DNA of 64,000 bases from Immersiella caudata (GCA_030512335.1 JAULSU010000004.1:6061344-6125343); one strand, 5' to 3'; shown: positions 35,463 to 47,231, numbered from the stretch's first letter. The notes: generated by a model from the letters alone, not told the origin. Numbers and translations are program-made.

Positions 35463-36175
35463 GGAAAGCTCGATGGAATCTATTTTGCAGAGCCATTGCC
35501 GGAGATCACGATAGTGTTGTCCCAGAGAGGATATTCAAGGCACCCATGGTCTCCGAGCTTGCAAAAGCTGGTACCTCGAGGATGCTACCACGGGGGGGAG
35601 GGGAGGGCCTTGAGAAGGTGATAGGCAGGGAGTATCCTCCAAGTTTGAAGGACATGGTATTTTGCGGGTTGCATCTCGGCCAAACAACGGAAGGTGTCTT
35701 GAGCGGGCAAGATGCATAGGCTTCTTTGTCACAGCAGGCATCGTAACTAGCTTGGGAAGCGTCTATAGGCAGTCTCGTAGCGGGGGGTAGTCGGCTTTCC
35801 CCTTTCGGAGGTTAGACGTTCTCCCCCCTAAGCTGGGATGCTGGATCAAACCGCTCGGTTTTCGATTCGGCTGACGAAGGCAGGAGTCCGACCTAGGGAA
35901 TCAGATCTACCGCAGCAAACAGCATAAGGACTCGTGGCACCTAAGCGAGGACCCGTGCACAACGAACTCGCACAATGCTACCCGTTGCGTTTTGTTGTGG
36001 CACTTCTGCAGATGTCGGTCTTGCTACTTCGGGCTCGTGCCGAGATGGAGGGTGCCCCTAAATCCGAACTCATTGACAATCGCCTAGTAGCCCACATAAG
36101 TAGCACCTGGAGTGCTGAGGCCTGGTGTTTCCTGACCTAGGCCAAGGTTCCAGTTTACTCAGACGCTCCATTCGC
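35463..36175. other. Intergenic, 0.7 kb
   Basis: Sequence after the NLR pseudogene and before the next hydrolase. An open stretch directly after the pseudogene stop (about 35464-35560) may be more of its decayed end; otherwise nothing was recognised. Confidence 0.4.
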
Positions 36176-37123
36176 ATGATGGAATCCTTCACTCTCGCCC
36201 TGGGCAACGGGGCCACCCTAACCGGTCTCCGCAAAATCCCTGGTCCATCTCCGACAACCCCCAAGCACAGGCCCCTGGCCGTTGGGCTTCACGGCGGAAG
36301 CTACTCAGCCTCTTATTTCGACGTTGACGCCAACCACACGGCCGCGCTCGCATGCAACGCCCTATCTGTGCCCTTCATCGCCATCAACCGCCCAGGCATC
36401 TCCGGTTCCACGTCTCTGTACCCTCTTCCGCCCAACTCTTCTGACCCTGAAACTCACGCGGTATTCCTCCACGAGCACATTCTTCCCGCTCTGTGGACGA
36501 CCTTTGGCATTTCCACCGGCTGCAACTCCCTTGTTCTCCTATGTCATAGCCTCGGGACCCCCATTGCCATCATGGCCGCTTCCTACTTCGCTGCCTCCCA
36601 CCCCCCTGGAACTCGACGCCCCTACCCTCTAGCGGGAATCATCTTCTCCGGCTTCGGCATCCAGCTCATACCTGACAGCGGGCCCAAACCCGACGCAAAT
36701 ACCCCACCACCGGAGTTTCTCGAGTTCACCGCTGAGGTAAAAAACACCATCATGATGCCCTCGGGAACATGCGACCCCTCCGTTTACGCCTACCACCAGC
36801 GGCTCAACGCGAAGTTCCCATTCCAAGAGGTTGCTGATATTCACACCGTCTGGCTGCCGCGGATTCGCAACGAGTGGGCGAAGGATGTGAAGGTCCCTGT
36901 CATGTTTGGGATCGCGGAAAGGGATTGCTACTGGAAGGCGACAAAGGAGCATGTAAATGAGATGAGGGCGCTCTTTGAGGCAAGTCCGAGGGTGGAAGGG
37001 GGAGTGGTGAAAGGGGCACCGCACAACTTGGAGATGAGCTATTGGGCCCAGGGGTGGTATGCGAGGTGCTTTGGGTTTGGGTTGGAATGTGCGACGAGTT
37101 GGGGGGTTGAGTCACACCTTTGA
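36176..37123 (+). CDS. Alpha/beta hydrolase fold protein
   Basis: Intronless, 315 aa; two adjacent Met codons (36176 and 36179) could both start it. HGGSYS marks the oxyanion turn after the first core strand, and CHSLGTP is the nucleophile elbow (Ser triad residue). GIAERDCYW and GAPHNLEM near the C-terminus supply the acid and His. This set is typical of small-molecule esterases and haloalkane-dehalogenase-like enzymes. No substrate can be assigned, and no signal peptide is present. It converges with the membrane-protein gene ending at 37279. Confidence 0.8.
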   Translation: MMESFTLALGNGATLTGLRKIPGPSPTTPKHRPLAVGLHGGSYSASYFDVDANHTAALACNALSVPFIAINRPGISGSTSLYPLPPNSSDPETHAVFLHEHILPALWTTFGISTGCNSLVLLCHSLGTPIAIMAASYFAASHPPGTRRPYPLAGIIFSGFGIQLIPDSGPKPDANTPPPEFLEFTAEVKNTIMMPSGTCDPSVYAYHQRLNAKFPFQEVADIHTVWLPRIRNEWAKDVKVPVMFGIAERDCYWKATKEHVNEMRALFEASPRVEGGVVKGAPHNLEMSYWAQGWYARCFGFGLECATSWGVESHL

Positions 37124-37278
37124 TCCATGGAAGAAAGATGGAGGTTCGGGGTGAAGAAATCGCGACGACCAAATACGTTCATCATAATAACAACTATCTG
37201 AAGAGAAGCATTTATAATCCATAAGGTATCCAAGCCAAATAACGCCTTCATGACCCACGCAATGCTAACCAGCCCTCA

Positions 37279-38665
37279 TCATACACTACCCCTCCCCCTA
37301 CTTAGGCCCCCGTCCCTTCTCTCCCCGTCGGGGTTGTCACCGTAACACTCGGCCCTATTCGTCGCAGCCAGATAGTCCCCACCGACCAACCCTTCTTGTC
37401 GCCCCCTTGATGGACTTTCGACAGTCTGCACCTCCACCCTCTGACTTACACTGATAACCAGTGTGTTACGACGGTCATCCTTTGGCGGTGGGGGCGGTGG
37501 CGGGCCACCCCTAGTACTAAGTGACCTCCCGGCCGTCTCATTGGACGTTACACTCTCCATATCTAACTCGGTTACCTTGTCTGGATCTGATTCGCCGCTG
37601 TTGTGCGACTCCAGCGCCGCAGACAAGCTGAAGGGGTCTTTCTTCCCCTTCCGTGGGTGAGTCGGGGCCAAGGGAAGAGCTTCAGTTCGGGTGCCCGGGG
37701 CGACTTTCTTGGGTGGCGCCCCTATGTTGGGACAGACAAAACCGCGGGACCAGAAGCAGCGCGTGAAGAGCGGGCGGATGAAGACGGCTTGGCCGACGAC
37801 GATGGCGACGACATCTTCGCGGCAGGACCAGATGGCGGCTGTTGCACCATTGCCGAGCTGCACGGTGTTAGTGGATGGTTCTGTAAGATTGAAACCTAAG
37901 GGACGTACTACGAGGACAAAAACAACGCGAAGAACAGCGGCTGTCATGATGAAAAAGCCGGCGAAGAAGAGAATGAGGAGCCCGAGCTTGCGCCAAATGG
38001 TGGTGCGGACGGGAAGAATAACGGGTGCCGGGATGGCCATGATGCAGAGGTCGGTTACAAGGTTCATGACGAGCGGCGGGACCATGTTGAGGAAGGATTG
38101 CGGCTTGCAGTACTCGCCCTGGTCCGGGAAGACGATCCAAATTCTGTCGTAGGGTCGGCAGGGCAAAAAGAGAATCATGAGGGTGGAGATGTAGGTGATG
38201 CCGACCAGCCCCATGGTGGGCATGATGAACTTCTCGACCCAAAGGCCGTTGACGATGCGCTGGTAGAGGAAGAGCATGTTGAGCTTGAGCAGCCAGATGA
38301 AGGTGATGTAGGTGGTGACGCCGATGCAGAACCATTTGGTGCCGGTGATGACAGATTCTTGGTCCTGGTACGGCCCTGATGCCAAAGCTGCGCGCTCGGC
38401 CATGGTCCGGGAGTGGATATCACCATTGCTCCCGACGATGTGGGCCGCCAGCGTCATGGCTGTGTAAGTCAACTGGGCCATGTTAGCTATCTCTCGTGTG
38501 AGCGCAATGCAGGACACTTACCCAGGCCACAACAATCAGGTAGTCGTCGATTTGGAAGTTTCGCACGCCGAGCATACGCCATCGGCATAGAAGGCGCAGG
38601 AAGATGATGAGAGACCCGGCGCTGTAGAGCACCCAGGTCTCGATGAGAGGGCCAGGAAGAACCAT
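37279..38665 (-). CDS. PTH11/rhodopsin-type membrane protein, second copy
   Basis: Three exons: 38665-38522, 38472-37912 and 37857-37279, 427 aa. The second intron is easy to miss: it is 54 nt, divisible by three and open, but it has a GTAGTA donor, a CTAAC branch point and a CAG acceptor, and removing it restores the conserved NGATAAIWSCREDVVAIVVGQ segment directly after the sixth helix. The N-terminal helix (WVLYSAGSLIIFLRLLCRW) leads into the QIDDYLIVVAW motif of fungal rhodopsin-domain proteins. The last ~170 residues are a Pro/Ser-rich cytosolic tail. Function and ligand are unknown. Confidence 0.88.
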
Positions 38666-39805
38666 GGTAACATGAAGCCGCAGCACAGCAAAGTGCTGCA
38701 GCGCTATCGTTGTCGATGGGTGGGCGATATCGAAAAGTTGCGCTCATAGAGCCCGAGCCTGAGAACCAAGCAGGGGGAGAGAGAGGGGCGCCCCTGGGGA
38801 CCCTTTGTCTTATCAGGTATAGTTATGCCCGGTCCGCTGCGGCGGGCCAGCAAAAGTTCAACGTGGAATAAGCAGCGGGGCGCACATCATGGGGGATCAT
38901 GTTCAGCAGCATGAGCGTCGGTTGGAAAATCATGGCCCGTGTGTTGGCGACGCCGTGCAAGTACGAAGGGAGCGCCGGGTATTTGGCGGTTAGGTTTCCG
39001 GTGCCGAGCTCTCAAACACCTGTCGGGCCGCGTTGGTAGCTGAGAGGGAATCTGAATCGACAACTGTTGCGGCCAAGCCTGGCGCTGGGCCGTGTCGTCG
39101 ATCATCCAGGACCGGACATGCGATGACAAGCACCGATGGGAAAAAATGTCAGGCAGGGGCTCCCAATTGAGCCACGCCATCTGCTTCATGTGCGCGTAGG
39201 GCTGCACACCTTTTCGGCACACGGCAGACATTTGTCCAATCGGTTTCGCGATGGCTTGGATGCCATGGCCCATGCAGGAATACGCGATCTCAGATGCCAA
39301 GCCCTCCCGTGCATCGTGTGTCGTGTGTGGCAGCTTGCGGGGGGTCCAGGGGTCGTTCTGTGGACGCGGGGACGGAACTGCCTGGCGCCGACAGCTCAAT
39401 TGGTCCTGACTGTGACGTTTAATTGGCCCATCACCCCTTGAAAATAGTGCTTCCACGATTACCATGTTTTGCGTGGTAGTTCATCCCAACTTCTTTCTTC
39501 GGGGTGGATGTCAATGCTTCTTATCTTGTCCCGCCATCCAGGAGTCAGGCGCCTATACTTGGGTTTGCCCCTGGGTCTTACTCTTGACCCCCGCTCTCCC
39601 CTAGGTACACAGAGTCCACTCCACGGCCAAGATACGAACAGTTGTCCAGCACTTCAAGTCCGGAGTGTGCACGGTGTACCGAAACAACAAATCCCCCAGG
39701 CCGAGATCCAACTTGGGTGTGCAATGCTTACTGGTTTCACTGTGCCCCTGAAGCTCCCAACACATCCCATACAGGTTGGAATCCCGCCGCTGCCCTTTAT
39801 CAAAA
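38666..39805. other. Intergenic, 1.1 kb
   Basis: Upstream region of the second rhodopsin-type gene, up to the tRNA-Leu. Nothing supportable. Confidence 0.5.
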
Positions 39806-39915
39806 GGCGAGATGGCCGAGCGGTCTGGGGCGCTACGTTCAGGTTACCTGATTGTTGTCATGGATTATGACTTTCGTAGTCCGAAAGGGCGTGGGTTCGA
39901 ATCCCACTCTCGTCA
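39806..39915 (+). tRNA. tRNA-Leu (anticodon CAG) with 30-nt intron
   Basis: The acceptor strands GGCGAGA and TCTCGTC pair. The anticodon stem CTACG (39833-39837) pairs with CGTAG (39875-39879), and the loop TTCAGG plus T carries CAG at 39840-39842. An intron of about 30 nt lies one base 3' of the anticodon (39844-39873), the canonical position for nuclear tRNA introns. A variable arm (TCC-GAAA-GGG) and T arm (GTGGG-TTCGAAT-CCCAC) complete a class II tRNA. The discriminator is A. Confidence 0.94.
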
Positions 39916-40122
39916 TTCATCTACTTTTTGACTTATTGGGCAAGTCACCGAGGGCAACGAAGCCCTTTTTGCCCGCCTCTCCTCTCCTTGAGAATGGAAT
40001 GCAAAGATGGTATATTAGTTGGGGCGATGAGAGAAAACGGCTCTTTAGAGAGTGAAGAGCTAGACGTGAACTTCATGTTTACCGTGACAGACATGGGCAC
40101 AGAGCCATGCAAGTTGGTTCCT

Positions 40123-41392
40123 TTACACAATGTCCTTGTGAACATTCCTCCGATCGACGCTTTTCGTCTCCTCCTCCTCCATCCTCAGCTCGGTTGTTCG
40201 CCAGATTGAGTTCTTGCCCTCGCCGTCCAAGATGTTCTCCTCGCTTGGGGACTCGCCCGTGCCCTGCAAACTCTGGAGTCGAATCGCGCCGTTGGTGCTC
40301 TTGGCAGTGAAGCCGTGGCCCTTGGTGTAGTATCCATCTCCGCTGCCACTCTTGGCCGTGGCGCCGTGGACGGTGGCGACTCCGATCTTGACCATGACCT
40401 GCTGAAAGAGGGCCCTCAAGCAGGGGACGCAGGCGGCGATGAAGGCGACCTGCTCCTCGATGAGGGTCCACGCGCCCATGGTGATACCTTCAGCATTGGG
40501 ATCGTCCGTCTTTCCGAAGCTGGCTGCGGCAACGGCCTTCATGATGGACGCCACCGAGGCAAACAAACCCAGCGCCATCAGCACGCCAATGATAATCCTC
40601 TCGCGGAGCGGCCGCTGCACCTTGCGCAGGAAGCTGATGGGGAGCAGAGCAAACACCACGTCGGTCGTGATGTTGACGCTGGCGATGATGATTTGGTGCA
40701 TGCCAATGGTCGGGCGGCTCAGGCACTTGGCGTCCTTGATCAACCCGAGTATGTCCCAGGCGGCCTCGAAGGGGAAGCACTGGATGGCCTGGATCGTCGT
40801 GTTGTAGATGGCCGTGGCAATCTGGATGCCAATCATGAAGTAGAGGAAGTAGCGCATGTTCTTGGCCGGCTCGAGTCGGAGCAACATGATGGCGACCGAG
40901 ATTTTGATCAGCGCCATCGACCACGCCCACAGGGGCTGCGAGATGATGGCGTACTTGTTGCCGTTGATGACATCTTGGAGCGTGGTCTTCAGGGGGTCTG
41001 CGCCAAAGCTGTAGGGTGTCGCCATGAGTAGCATGACCGAGTGCACGAGGTTCATGACCTGGGCAAATCCCACTGTTAGGGGCTGGAGTGACGCCAGGGG
41101 GATAAGAGTCAGAAAGAAAGAAAAAAAAACATACAAAAGCCAGGGAGATGGTATAGTCGTCCCATGACAGGCGGATGGCGGGAACGGTTCTGGCATAGAC
41201 GCGGGCGCTGAAGACTAAGAAGGAGAAGACGTTTAACGTGACGCCCACACCAGCAAGAGCGTAGGCAATGGTCTTTGCCAGTTCGGTCGGCGGGGATGGG
41301 ATACGGCTCGGGTCGGGAGGGCCTGCGAAGCCCCCTGGGGGGCCGCCGCCGCCGCTGGGGGGACCACCTGCACCGCCGGCACTCGGGTCCAT
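40123..41392 (-). CDS. Rhodopsin-type membrane protein with Gly/Pro-rich N-terminus
   Basis: Two exons, 41392-41135 and 41058-40123, 397 aa. The first ~35 residues are an extracellular Gly/Pro repeat (GGPPSGGGGPPGGF), unusual for the family, then a helix and the RLSWDDYTISLAF motif. The second exon starts VMNLVHSVMLLMATPYSFG and contains the conserved SMALIKISVAIMLLRL, SVNITTDVVFALLPI and GAWTLIEEQVAFIAACVPCLRALF segments. The C-terminus is a charged cytosolic tail. As with the other two copies, it is an orphan fungal receptor-like protein. Confidence 0.88.
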
Positions 41393-43250
41393 TGTGCCCG
41401 ATCTGTTGGCAGAGGTTGGCAAAGGCAGGCTAAGATCGGGATCGTGGGGAGAAAAAGCAAAAGGCTCGCAAAAGCAACAAGTGAGGGGAGGAGAGCGACG
41501 ATCAACAATGGACATCCACCCAAGGAAATCCTGCTGGATGGGGCGGGCCCATGACTTCTATACTTGGAGCTGGAAAGAGGGGACGTGATCGAGACCCATA
41601 GATACGACCGCTGCTAGTCCGTTTGAAAGGAAGGTCCCAGCACGCATTGGCGGCCCCATGGGACGATGGAGACGACGAGAGGGAGTTGGCTGGAGGTGTG
41701 TGGGCCTCTGCCTGCCGTCGACCGGGTCTGGAAAGACAACGAGGAAATTCCCAAGGAATGGGGTCCTGTCGACGTGCAGTCCCCCGGTCGTCAACGACAC
41801 TGAAGTGGATCTTGATCGCCTGGAAAAAACTCAGTGGCTCAATGGTTTGCAGCAAGAAGCATCAAAGCGCGAGAGACTAGCCTCTTGGCCCGCTCGCACT
41901 GGCCTTCACACCACGGATGCGAATCCCCTCACCCGTCAGCGCCGCCGCTGCTTGGACAATCACCTAGGGAGCGGCCCGTTTGGCCGTGCGAATGGCACGC
42001 CAGTAACAACGCTCACGGACTTAGACGGTGCCCCGCCTTCCCAGCGTCGTAGTGATCCTCGGCCAGGAATTTAAAAAAATAAAAATGCGACGGTGGTTTT
42101 TTGGCAAGATTTGCCAATGTGTCAGCCCATGGTTACGCCGCTCAGATCGAGCTACCGAGGGGAGCCCTTGGCGGGATCCAACCTTCCTTGGCCGCCCACC
42201 TCGCCGGTTGCCATTGAGGGGATATCCCCACCGACGGGTGGTGGAGGGCAGGGGTTTCGGTTTCCTCCGAGATTTTGGCACATGTGGTGCTGCACGCCTG
42301 CCCCGAGAAAGACGCCTCCGACTCGATATCGGGCCCTGCCAGCCACGTGCACATGAGAGACAACACCCCATGGAAAAAAATTCCCGGCCACTTTGTGGAC
42401 CAGTGCCTGCAGGGAGGAAGCACACCATGGATGCTCTCTGCAGTGTTCTCGTTAGTGTTGTTCCATTTTCTTTTTTTTCCCCACTACATGTGGCTACAAT
42501 ACGTTCAGGCCTCTAGAAACCTCTTGCCGGTGGAGCGCCCTTTCCCCGAATGGGGTCTGCTTCGTTAGTCAACTCCCTTAGCCGTTGCTGTTAAGGTGCA
42601 CGTTTATCTCACCATCGCGGCTCCGTGCCCGCTTATAAGCGCTCCACTAATCTTCCCAGCATTTGGTGATCCCGCCGCAAGCTCCTTGGCGGCAGGGACC
42701 TAGGGTTTTATTTTTTGGCTAGGTTCTCGGCAGCTGGACGAGTTACGTCGAATTCCAGCCGGGAGGCAGTGGGTCCGCCCTGGAAAAGGTGGCAAATCCT
42801 CAACCGACCTACAGGGCAGAGACTCCAGCTGGACTGGGCATGGGAAGCAGGTTCGGATGGCTGCTGGCACCTTTGCCCGGTCGTTGCATGTGGTTGTTGC
42901 CTGTCGGCTGCGTTTTCTAGGTCCTCGATTCGTCTCTGATAGCTAGTCCGAGGGTTTCTTCGATGGTTGAGGTTGCCCTGCGGCGCGGTCCATGCCGATA
43001 AACGTCCCGGCCGCCAAGGTACGAGTCGCCAACAGAAACTCGTTGAGGTCTGGTGATGGGCTGTTGGTTTGCCACTCTGCTCACGTTGGTCGGATAAGCG
43101 ATAGGGTGGGGACTCTTCCCTCGAGCACCGTGCGCATCTCCGAGTGTGGGGTTGGGTGATGAACTGTTGCCCAGGTCTGGGAAGGGGCGCTTGGCGTGGC
43201 TTGGTGCTTATCCGCATCCGCAGGTTGAGCTTGAAACCTGGCACGGCAAG
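41393..43250. other. Intergenic, 1.9 kb
   Basis: Large gap between the third rhodopsin-type gene and the HET gene, which diverge. Open frames on both strands lack recognisable domains. No repeat family seen. Confidence 0.5.
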
Positions 43251-45089
43251 ATGGCAGCTAACTTGAAGACGTCTCGACATGCGGCGGTGGCGCCGGAGCC
43301 GGCACCAACGCCATACCCTTTCACACAGCTTGACATCTCGAAGCGCGAAATTCGCGTCTTGAGGATTGAGCCCGGCAACTTCGAAGGTGCTGTTGCTGTT
43401 TCCATCTCGGTCGTCTCGCTGAATGACCAACCCGTCTTCAACACCCTGTCCTACGCTTGGGGCGACGCCTCTGCGCGATGCACAATCGATTTAAATGGTC
43501 ATGAGATCAGCGTCACCGTCAACCTAGAAAGCGCCCTGCGTCATCTGCGCTCCCATGCCTCTGGTCTGATGGATGTCCTGTCGACCCTTCTTTGGGTTGA
43601 CGCAGTCTGCATCGACCAGGCCAACACCGAGGAGAGAAATAGCCAGGTGCGCTTGATGGGGGATGTTTACCGTTCAGCAAATCTTGTGATAGTGTGGCTG
43701 GGCAACGGCGACGAGCAGACCGACTGGCTGTTTGACACCCTGAATCATGGCCAAAGCCGCACTGCACTCGACGTCGTTGGTTCAACTGACAGATGGCGTG
43801 CCCATTGGGTCGCGGAAACAAACCTGTTCTGTCGATCCTGGTGGTCAAGGTTATGGACCATCCAGGAGGCGGTACTGCCGGAGCCGGAGCCCATCATGGT
43901 GTGTGGAACGAGGGCCGTCACCTTCTCCGTCTGTTGCGCCTTGTCCGAGCTCTCGCATGCAGTCGACGAGGAGGTGGTTGGGACGGCCGACTACCGATCC
44001 TACCGCGACTTTGGCTCTACCGTAAGGCAGGGCCGCCGCCGAAGAGTCCACAAGAATGAGATTCTTCTTCAAACCTGGAGGATGTACCGCAAGAGCAGCT
44101 CCTTCATCCGACTCTCGGTTATACTGGGACATCTCGATCAGCGGGAAGCCACCAACCCATCAGACCTGATATATGGCATTCTGGGCATGGTTCCGCCCGA
44201 ACAGGCAGCTCGAATCGTGGTTGATTACGACAGGGATCACCGAGACGCTTTCAAAGAGGCTATGGCGGCAGTGTGGGAACTCGACATGGGTCAATTCCAA
44301 GACCCCTCGGTGTTTTCGTTTGGCAACACAAGCGACGAGCTTCTTCCCTCGTGGGTGCCTCCGCTTATTCGCGACGACAGGGAAGGTGAGGGACACGACG
44401 CCACCTTTCTCAACGGATGGGACTTCCAAGTCCTCGGCAGTCCGCTCAAGGCGAAGGTGTCCAGGGACACTCTGTACCTGAGTGGGTACAAGTTTGAGAG
44501 GATAACTCGCCTCTTCCCACCCCTTTTGAAGTCGGGAGAGCTTACCAGCTTGCGTGCCATTGCCGATGACCTCCGAGAGATTCATGACGCAGGCTTTCGG
44601 ACATACGCCCCAGGCCGTGCGCAAGACCTGCCCACAGACTGCATCTGGGCAATGCGAGAAGTCTTGACCGCTTACGCAATGGGCGACAGTCCGCCTGAAG
44701 GCTGTGACGAGATGTGGAGTATTCTGGTTAACAGAGAGAATGTGATTCCAGATTCGTGGTTTTCAACCAGGGACCAGGAAGAGGATTTTGCCGCTGCTCA
44801 GCACCCGATCATGAAACTCGTGATCGCTTTGGTCAACCGTTCAGGTGGGAAGAGACCGTTCATCAGCACGAGCGGCTTCCTCGGTGTCGGGACGGCAAAC
44901 ATCGCATCTGGTGACCTTATAGTATACCCGCCGTCGACGAAATGCCCACTGGTATTACGACCGGCTGCAGGGGGGCAGTGGTATACCATTAGTGGGTTTG
45001 CCCATGTCGGTGGGCTCATGGGTGCCAGGGCTCTTGCTGAATATATCGAGTTGCTTGGACTGGAGCAAGAGACGTTCGAGATACGCTGA
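43251..45089 (+). CDS. HET-domain heterokaryon incompatibility protein
   Basis: Intronless, 612 aa, with Met chosen at MAANLKTSRHAAV. The HET domain (about residues 50-210) shows its three hallmarks: FNTLSYAWGD, LLWVDAVCIDQ and the MGDVYRSANLVIVWLG block. The long C-terminal part resembles the het-6-type architecture and has no further named domain. HET proteins trigger cell death when unlike fungal strains fuse, acting as effectors of allorecognition; which partner activates this one is unknown. An upstream Met at 43146 would add 35 residues of low conservation. Confidence 0.92.
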   Translation: MAANLKTSRHAAVAPEPAPTPYPFTQLDISKREIRVLRIEPGNFEGAVAVSISVVSLNDQPVFNTLSYAWGDASARCTIDLNGHEISVTVNLESALRHLRSHASGLMDVLSTLLWVDAVCIDQANTEERNSQVRLMGDVYRSANLVIVWLGNGDEQTDWLFDTLNHGQSRTALDVVGSTDRWRAHWVAETNLFCRSWWSRLWTIQEAVLPEPEPIMVCGTRAVTFSVCCALSELSHAVDEEVVGTADYRSYRDFGSTVRQGRRRRVHKNEILLQTWRMYRKSSSFIRLSVILGHLDQREATNPSDLIYGILGMVPPEQAARIVVDYDRDHRDAFKEAMAAVWELDMGQFQDPSVFSFGNTSDELLPSWVPPLIRDDREGEGHDATFLNGWDFQVLGSPLKAKVSRDTLYLSGYKFERITRLFPPLLKSGELTSLRAIADDLREIHDAGFRTYAPGRAQDLPTDCIWAMREVLTAYAMGDSPPEGCDEMWSILVNRENVIPDSWFSTRDQEEDFAAAQHPIMKLVIALVNRSGGKRPFISTSGFLGVGTANIASGDLIVYPPSTKCPLVLRPAAGGQWYTISGFAHVGGLMGARALAEYIELLGLEQETFEIR

Positions 45090-45350
45090 GAGACGCAAAT
45101 TGCGTTCAAGACTCAAGAACTCAGATCCTACCCCAAAAATGCCTCTCTCATAGTGAGCCTGGGGTATCGGATCTGTCATTGTGGAAGAGGCCCGGACATC
45201 AAACCCACGAGACTAGGGATACGCGGCACTTAAGGTTGGAAAGGGAGTTCCGTGGGTACGCAGAGACAGGAGAAGTCGGTCATTCGACTGGACGATCTTT
45301 TGTTGGCGTCTCACTAATGGAACAGATACTCCACCACTGCAGCCCACCTC

Positions 45351-45822
45351 TTACGTCGCTCCGTTGTAGGCGACCTCGATATTGTTCCCTGCTGGATCAA
45401 AGACAAAAGCGGCATAATAATTCGGCCCGTAGTGAGCTCTCACCCCGGGCGGGCCATTGCATTTTCCCCCCGCCTCGAGGCCGGCTTTGTGAAACCCATC
45501 AACAGCGGCTCGGTCTGGGTCATGGTTAGGTCCTCAATTTATCTCTTTGCAGCAGCAGGTGGAAGGAGAACTTACCCTTGGCAATGAATGCATGGTGGCT
45601 GTTGGGGACGGTCACCGAGAGAGCTGTTTGGCCGTCCAGGACGCCCGAGACCCACCAGTCGGCGTCGTTGCCGTCATCGTGGTCACTGAACCCGGTGGCA
45701 AGGCCATTGTAAAACGATCGGGTCTTCTTGTAGCCCAGTGGTGCGAGGACTTTCTCGTACCATCCAGCCACCTTGGTGATGTCGTCCTTGGTGACCTTGA
45801 TCCCGGTGTGTGCGATGACCAT
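45351..45822 (-). CDS. VOC-fold protein (glyoxalase/bleomycin-resistance type)
   Basis: Two exons, 45822-45576 and 45514-45351, separated by a 61-nt intron with a CTAAC branch point; 136 aa. It starts MVIAHTGIKVTKDDITKVAGW, runs through ALSVTVPNSHHAF, and ends with the FVFDPAGNNIEVAYN strand typical of small vicinal-oxygen-chelate proteins. The His and Glu residues at the usual metal positions are present, but substrate and metal are unknown. The frame stays open upstream to 45957; the downstream Met is chosen because the domain starts there. Confidence 0.85.
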
Positions 45823-46475
45823 CTTGCTTGCGTTTGATTCAAGGTAGGTATGAAGGGTGTACAAGCTTGGGTGGGCGGCGTTTGTGTTGGACAAAGCATA
45901 GACGGGAGAAGACACACTGGTTTCCCGATGGGAGTAGGTGTTTAAGTACTCTCTCAAAGGAGTTCTTTAGATGTGCGTCTCGGTGATGTGTTGACAGGGC
46001 CGGTTTCCGAGGGTCCGCCCGTTTCGATCCGACCCACTTCCGGGTGGTGTGGGGTCCCGAACTCCGACCAGCAAAGAAGCTTGTGGGCCAATCAGCAACT
46101 CCAGCATGCGAGAAGCGGGACTGTGGGTGGGGCGGGGCTACCATCCCCGCTGCACTGTGCCTCATGTTTCGGAATCAACCACAGGATATGGGCCGCCATT
46201 TGAGTCACTCCGGGGTAAAGGTCAGCATTGCTCGCGCTTGCGCTCCTTGCCTCGGAGATAGTGGCGAAACGTGAAGACCGAGCGCTTCATTCTGACGGGG
46301 AACCCGATCTTTCCAGTCCAAGTCGTGCTTGACAGCTAAACGCCTACCTACCTAGCAACAGGGTGCCGCAAGCACGGCAACCTCCGGCTAAGTGGGGCTC
46401 GGAGGAATGCTTTCGAACCTATCCCCGACTGACCCCACCACTACGAACTCGCAGATTGCCTACACTTGAGTCGAG
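45823..46475. other. Divergent intergenic region
   Basis: 5' flanks of the VOC-fold gene and the F-box-like gene. Nothing recognised. Confidence 0.5.
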
Positions 46476-47231
46476 ATGGACACGGTTCTTACCTCCCCTT
46501 CAGCCCTAGAGCGCATTTTCCTCGATATTGACCAACAATCCCTCCTCGCCAGCGTTATCCGAGTCTGCCGACAATGGCACCACCTCGTTTCAACTTCAGT
46601 TCCCCTCAGGCAGCATCTCTTCTTCCAGCCCGATGCAGAGAGGCAGAAACGTGAACCCAACCCGCTCCTCCGGTCCCTCTTCGCCCCCTTCTTTGAGTTC
46701 CCGACCCCTTGTCCCTCGATATGGGCCTCCTTCGCACACCAGCCACCCGCCTTATCCCGCCTTCCTCTTGCCCGGAAGAACTTGCCCGCACTCACTCGCA
46801 GTGGGGCATCGTGGCGTCGCATGCTGGTGCAGCAGCCACCTGTGTGTGAGCTGGGCGTTATCGTTGCTCACACTGCCTATTTTACCGATGTCCTCTCCTT
46901 CCCCGGAGGCCTGCGCATGGGCTCGCTTTATGATCTTGCTTTCAGCTACTCTCAGGGCGGGAACCCGGCGTCGTGGTGCATGGCGTGGCGGCCAACGCTG
47001 CATGAGAGAGACGACCTCTATGCCACAGACGACACGGTGGCGTGTTGGATGGATGAGAGGGAGTTAGGCCTTGCCTTGTTCGTTGTCGAGTTTGACAGCT
47101 GGGGGGCCAGGGTGCTGGGTTTAAGGGATGGCAGAATGGAGGGCGGTGCGACTGTTGCCCAATTGGATGGGATTAAGTGTGATGAGTATGAAGAGGTTGC
47201 AGTGAAGCGGACCTTTTACTTTTTGCCGTAA
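46476..47231 (+). CDS. F-box-like protein
   Basis: Intronless, 251 aa. The first 45 residues (ERIFLDIDQQSLLASVIRVC then RQWHHLV) match the F-box pattern: Leu-rich helices and a W in the third helix. F-box proteins link substrates to the SCF ubiquitin ligase via Skp1. The remaining 200 residues carry no known substrate-recognition repeats; such short fungal F-box proteins are numerous and fast-evolving. The initial LP motif of classical F-boxes is weak (here TSPSALERIF), so the call is moderate. Confidence 0.6.
   Translation: MDTVLTSPSALERIFLDIDQQSLLASVIRVCRQWHHLVSTSVPLRQHLFFQPDAERQKREPNPLLRSLFAPFFEFPTPCPSIWASFAHQPPALSRLPLARKNLPALTRSGASWRRMLVQQPPVCELGVIVAHTAYFTDVLSFPGGLRMGSLYDLAFSYSQGGNPASWCMAWRPTLHERDDLYATDDTVACWMDERELGLALFVVEFDSWGARVLGLRDGRMEGGATVAQLDGIKCDEYEEVAVKRTFYFLP

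Noticed and set aside
35535..35741. Small minus-strand frame after the NLR pseudogene
   Set aside because: No recognisable feature; probably a chance frame in the decayed gene's flank.
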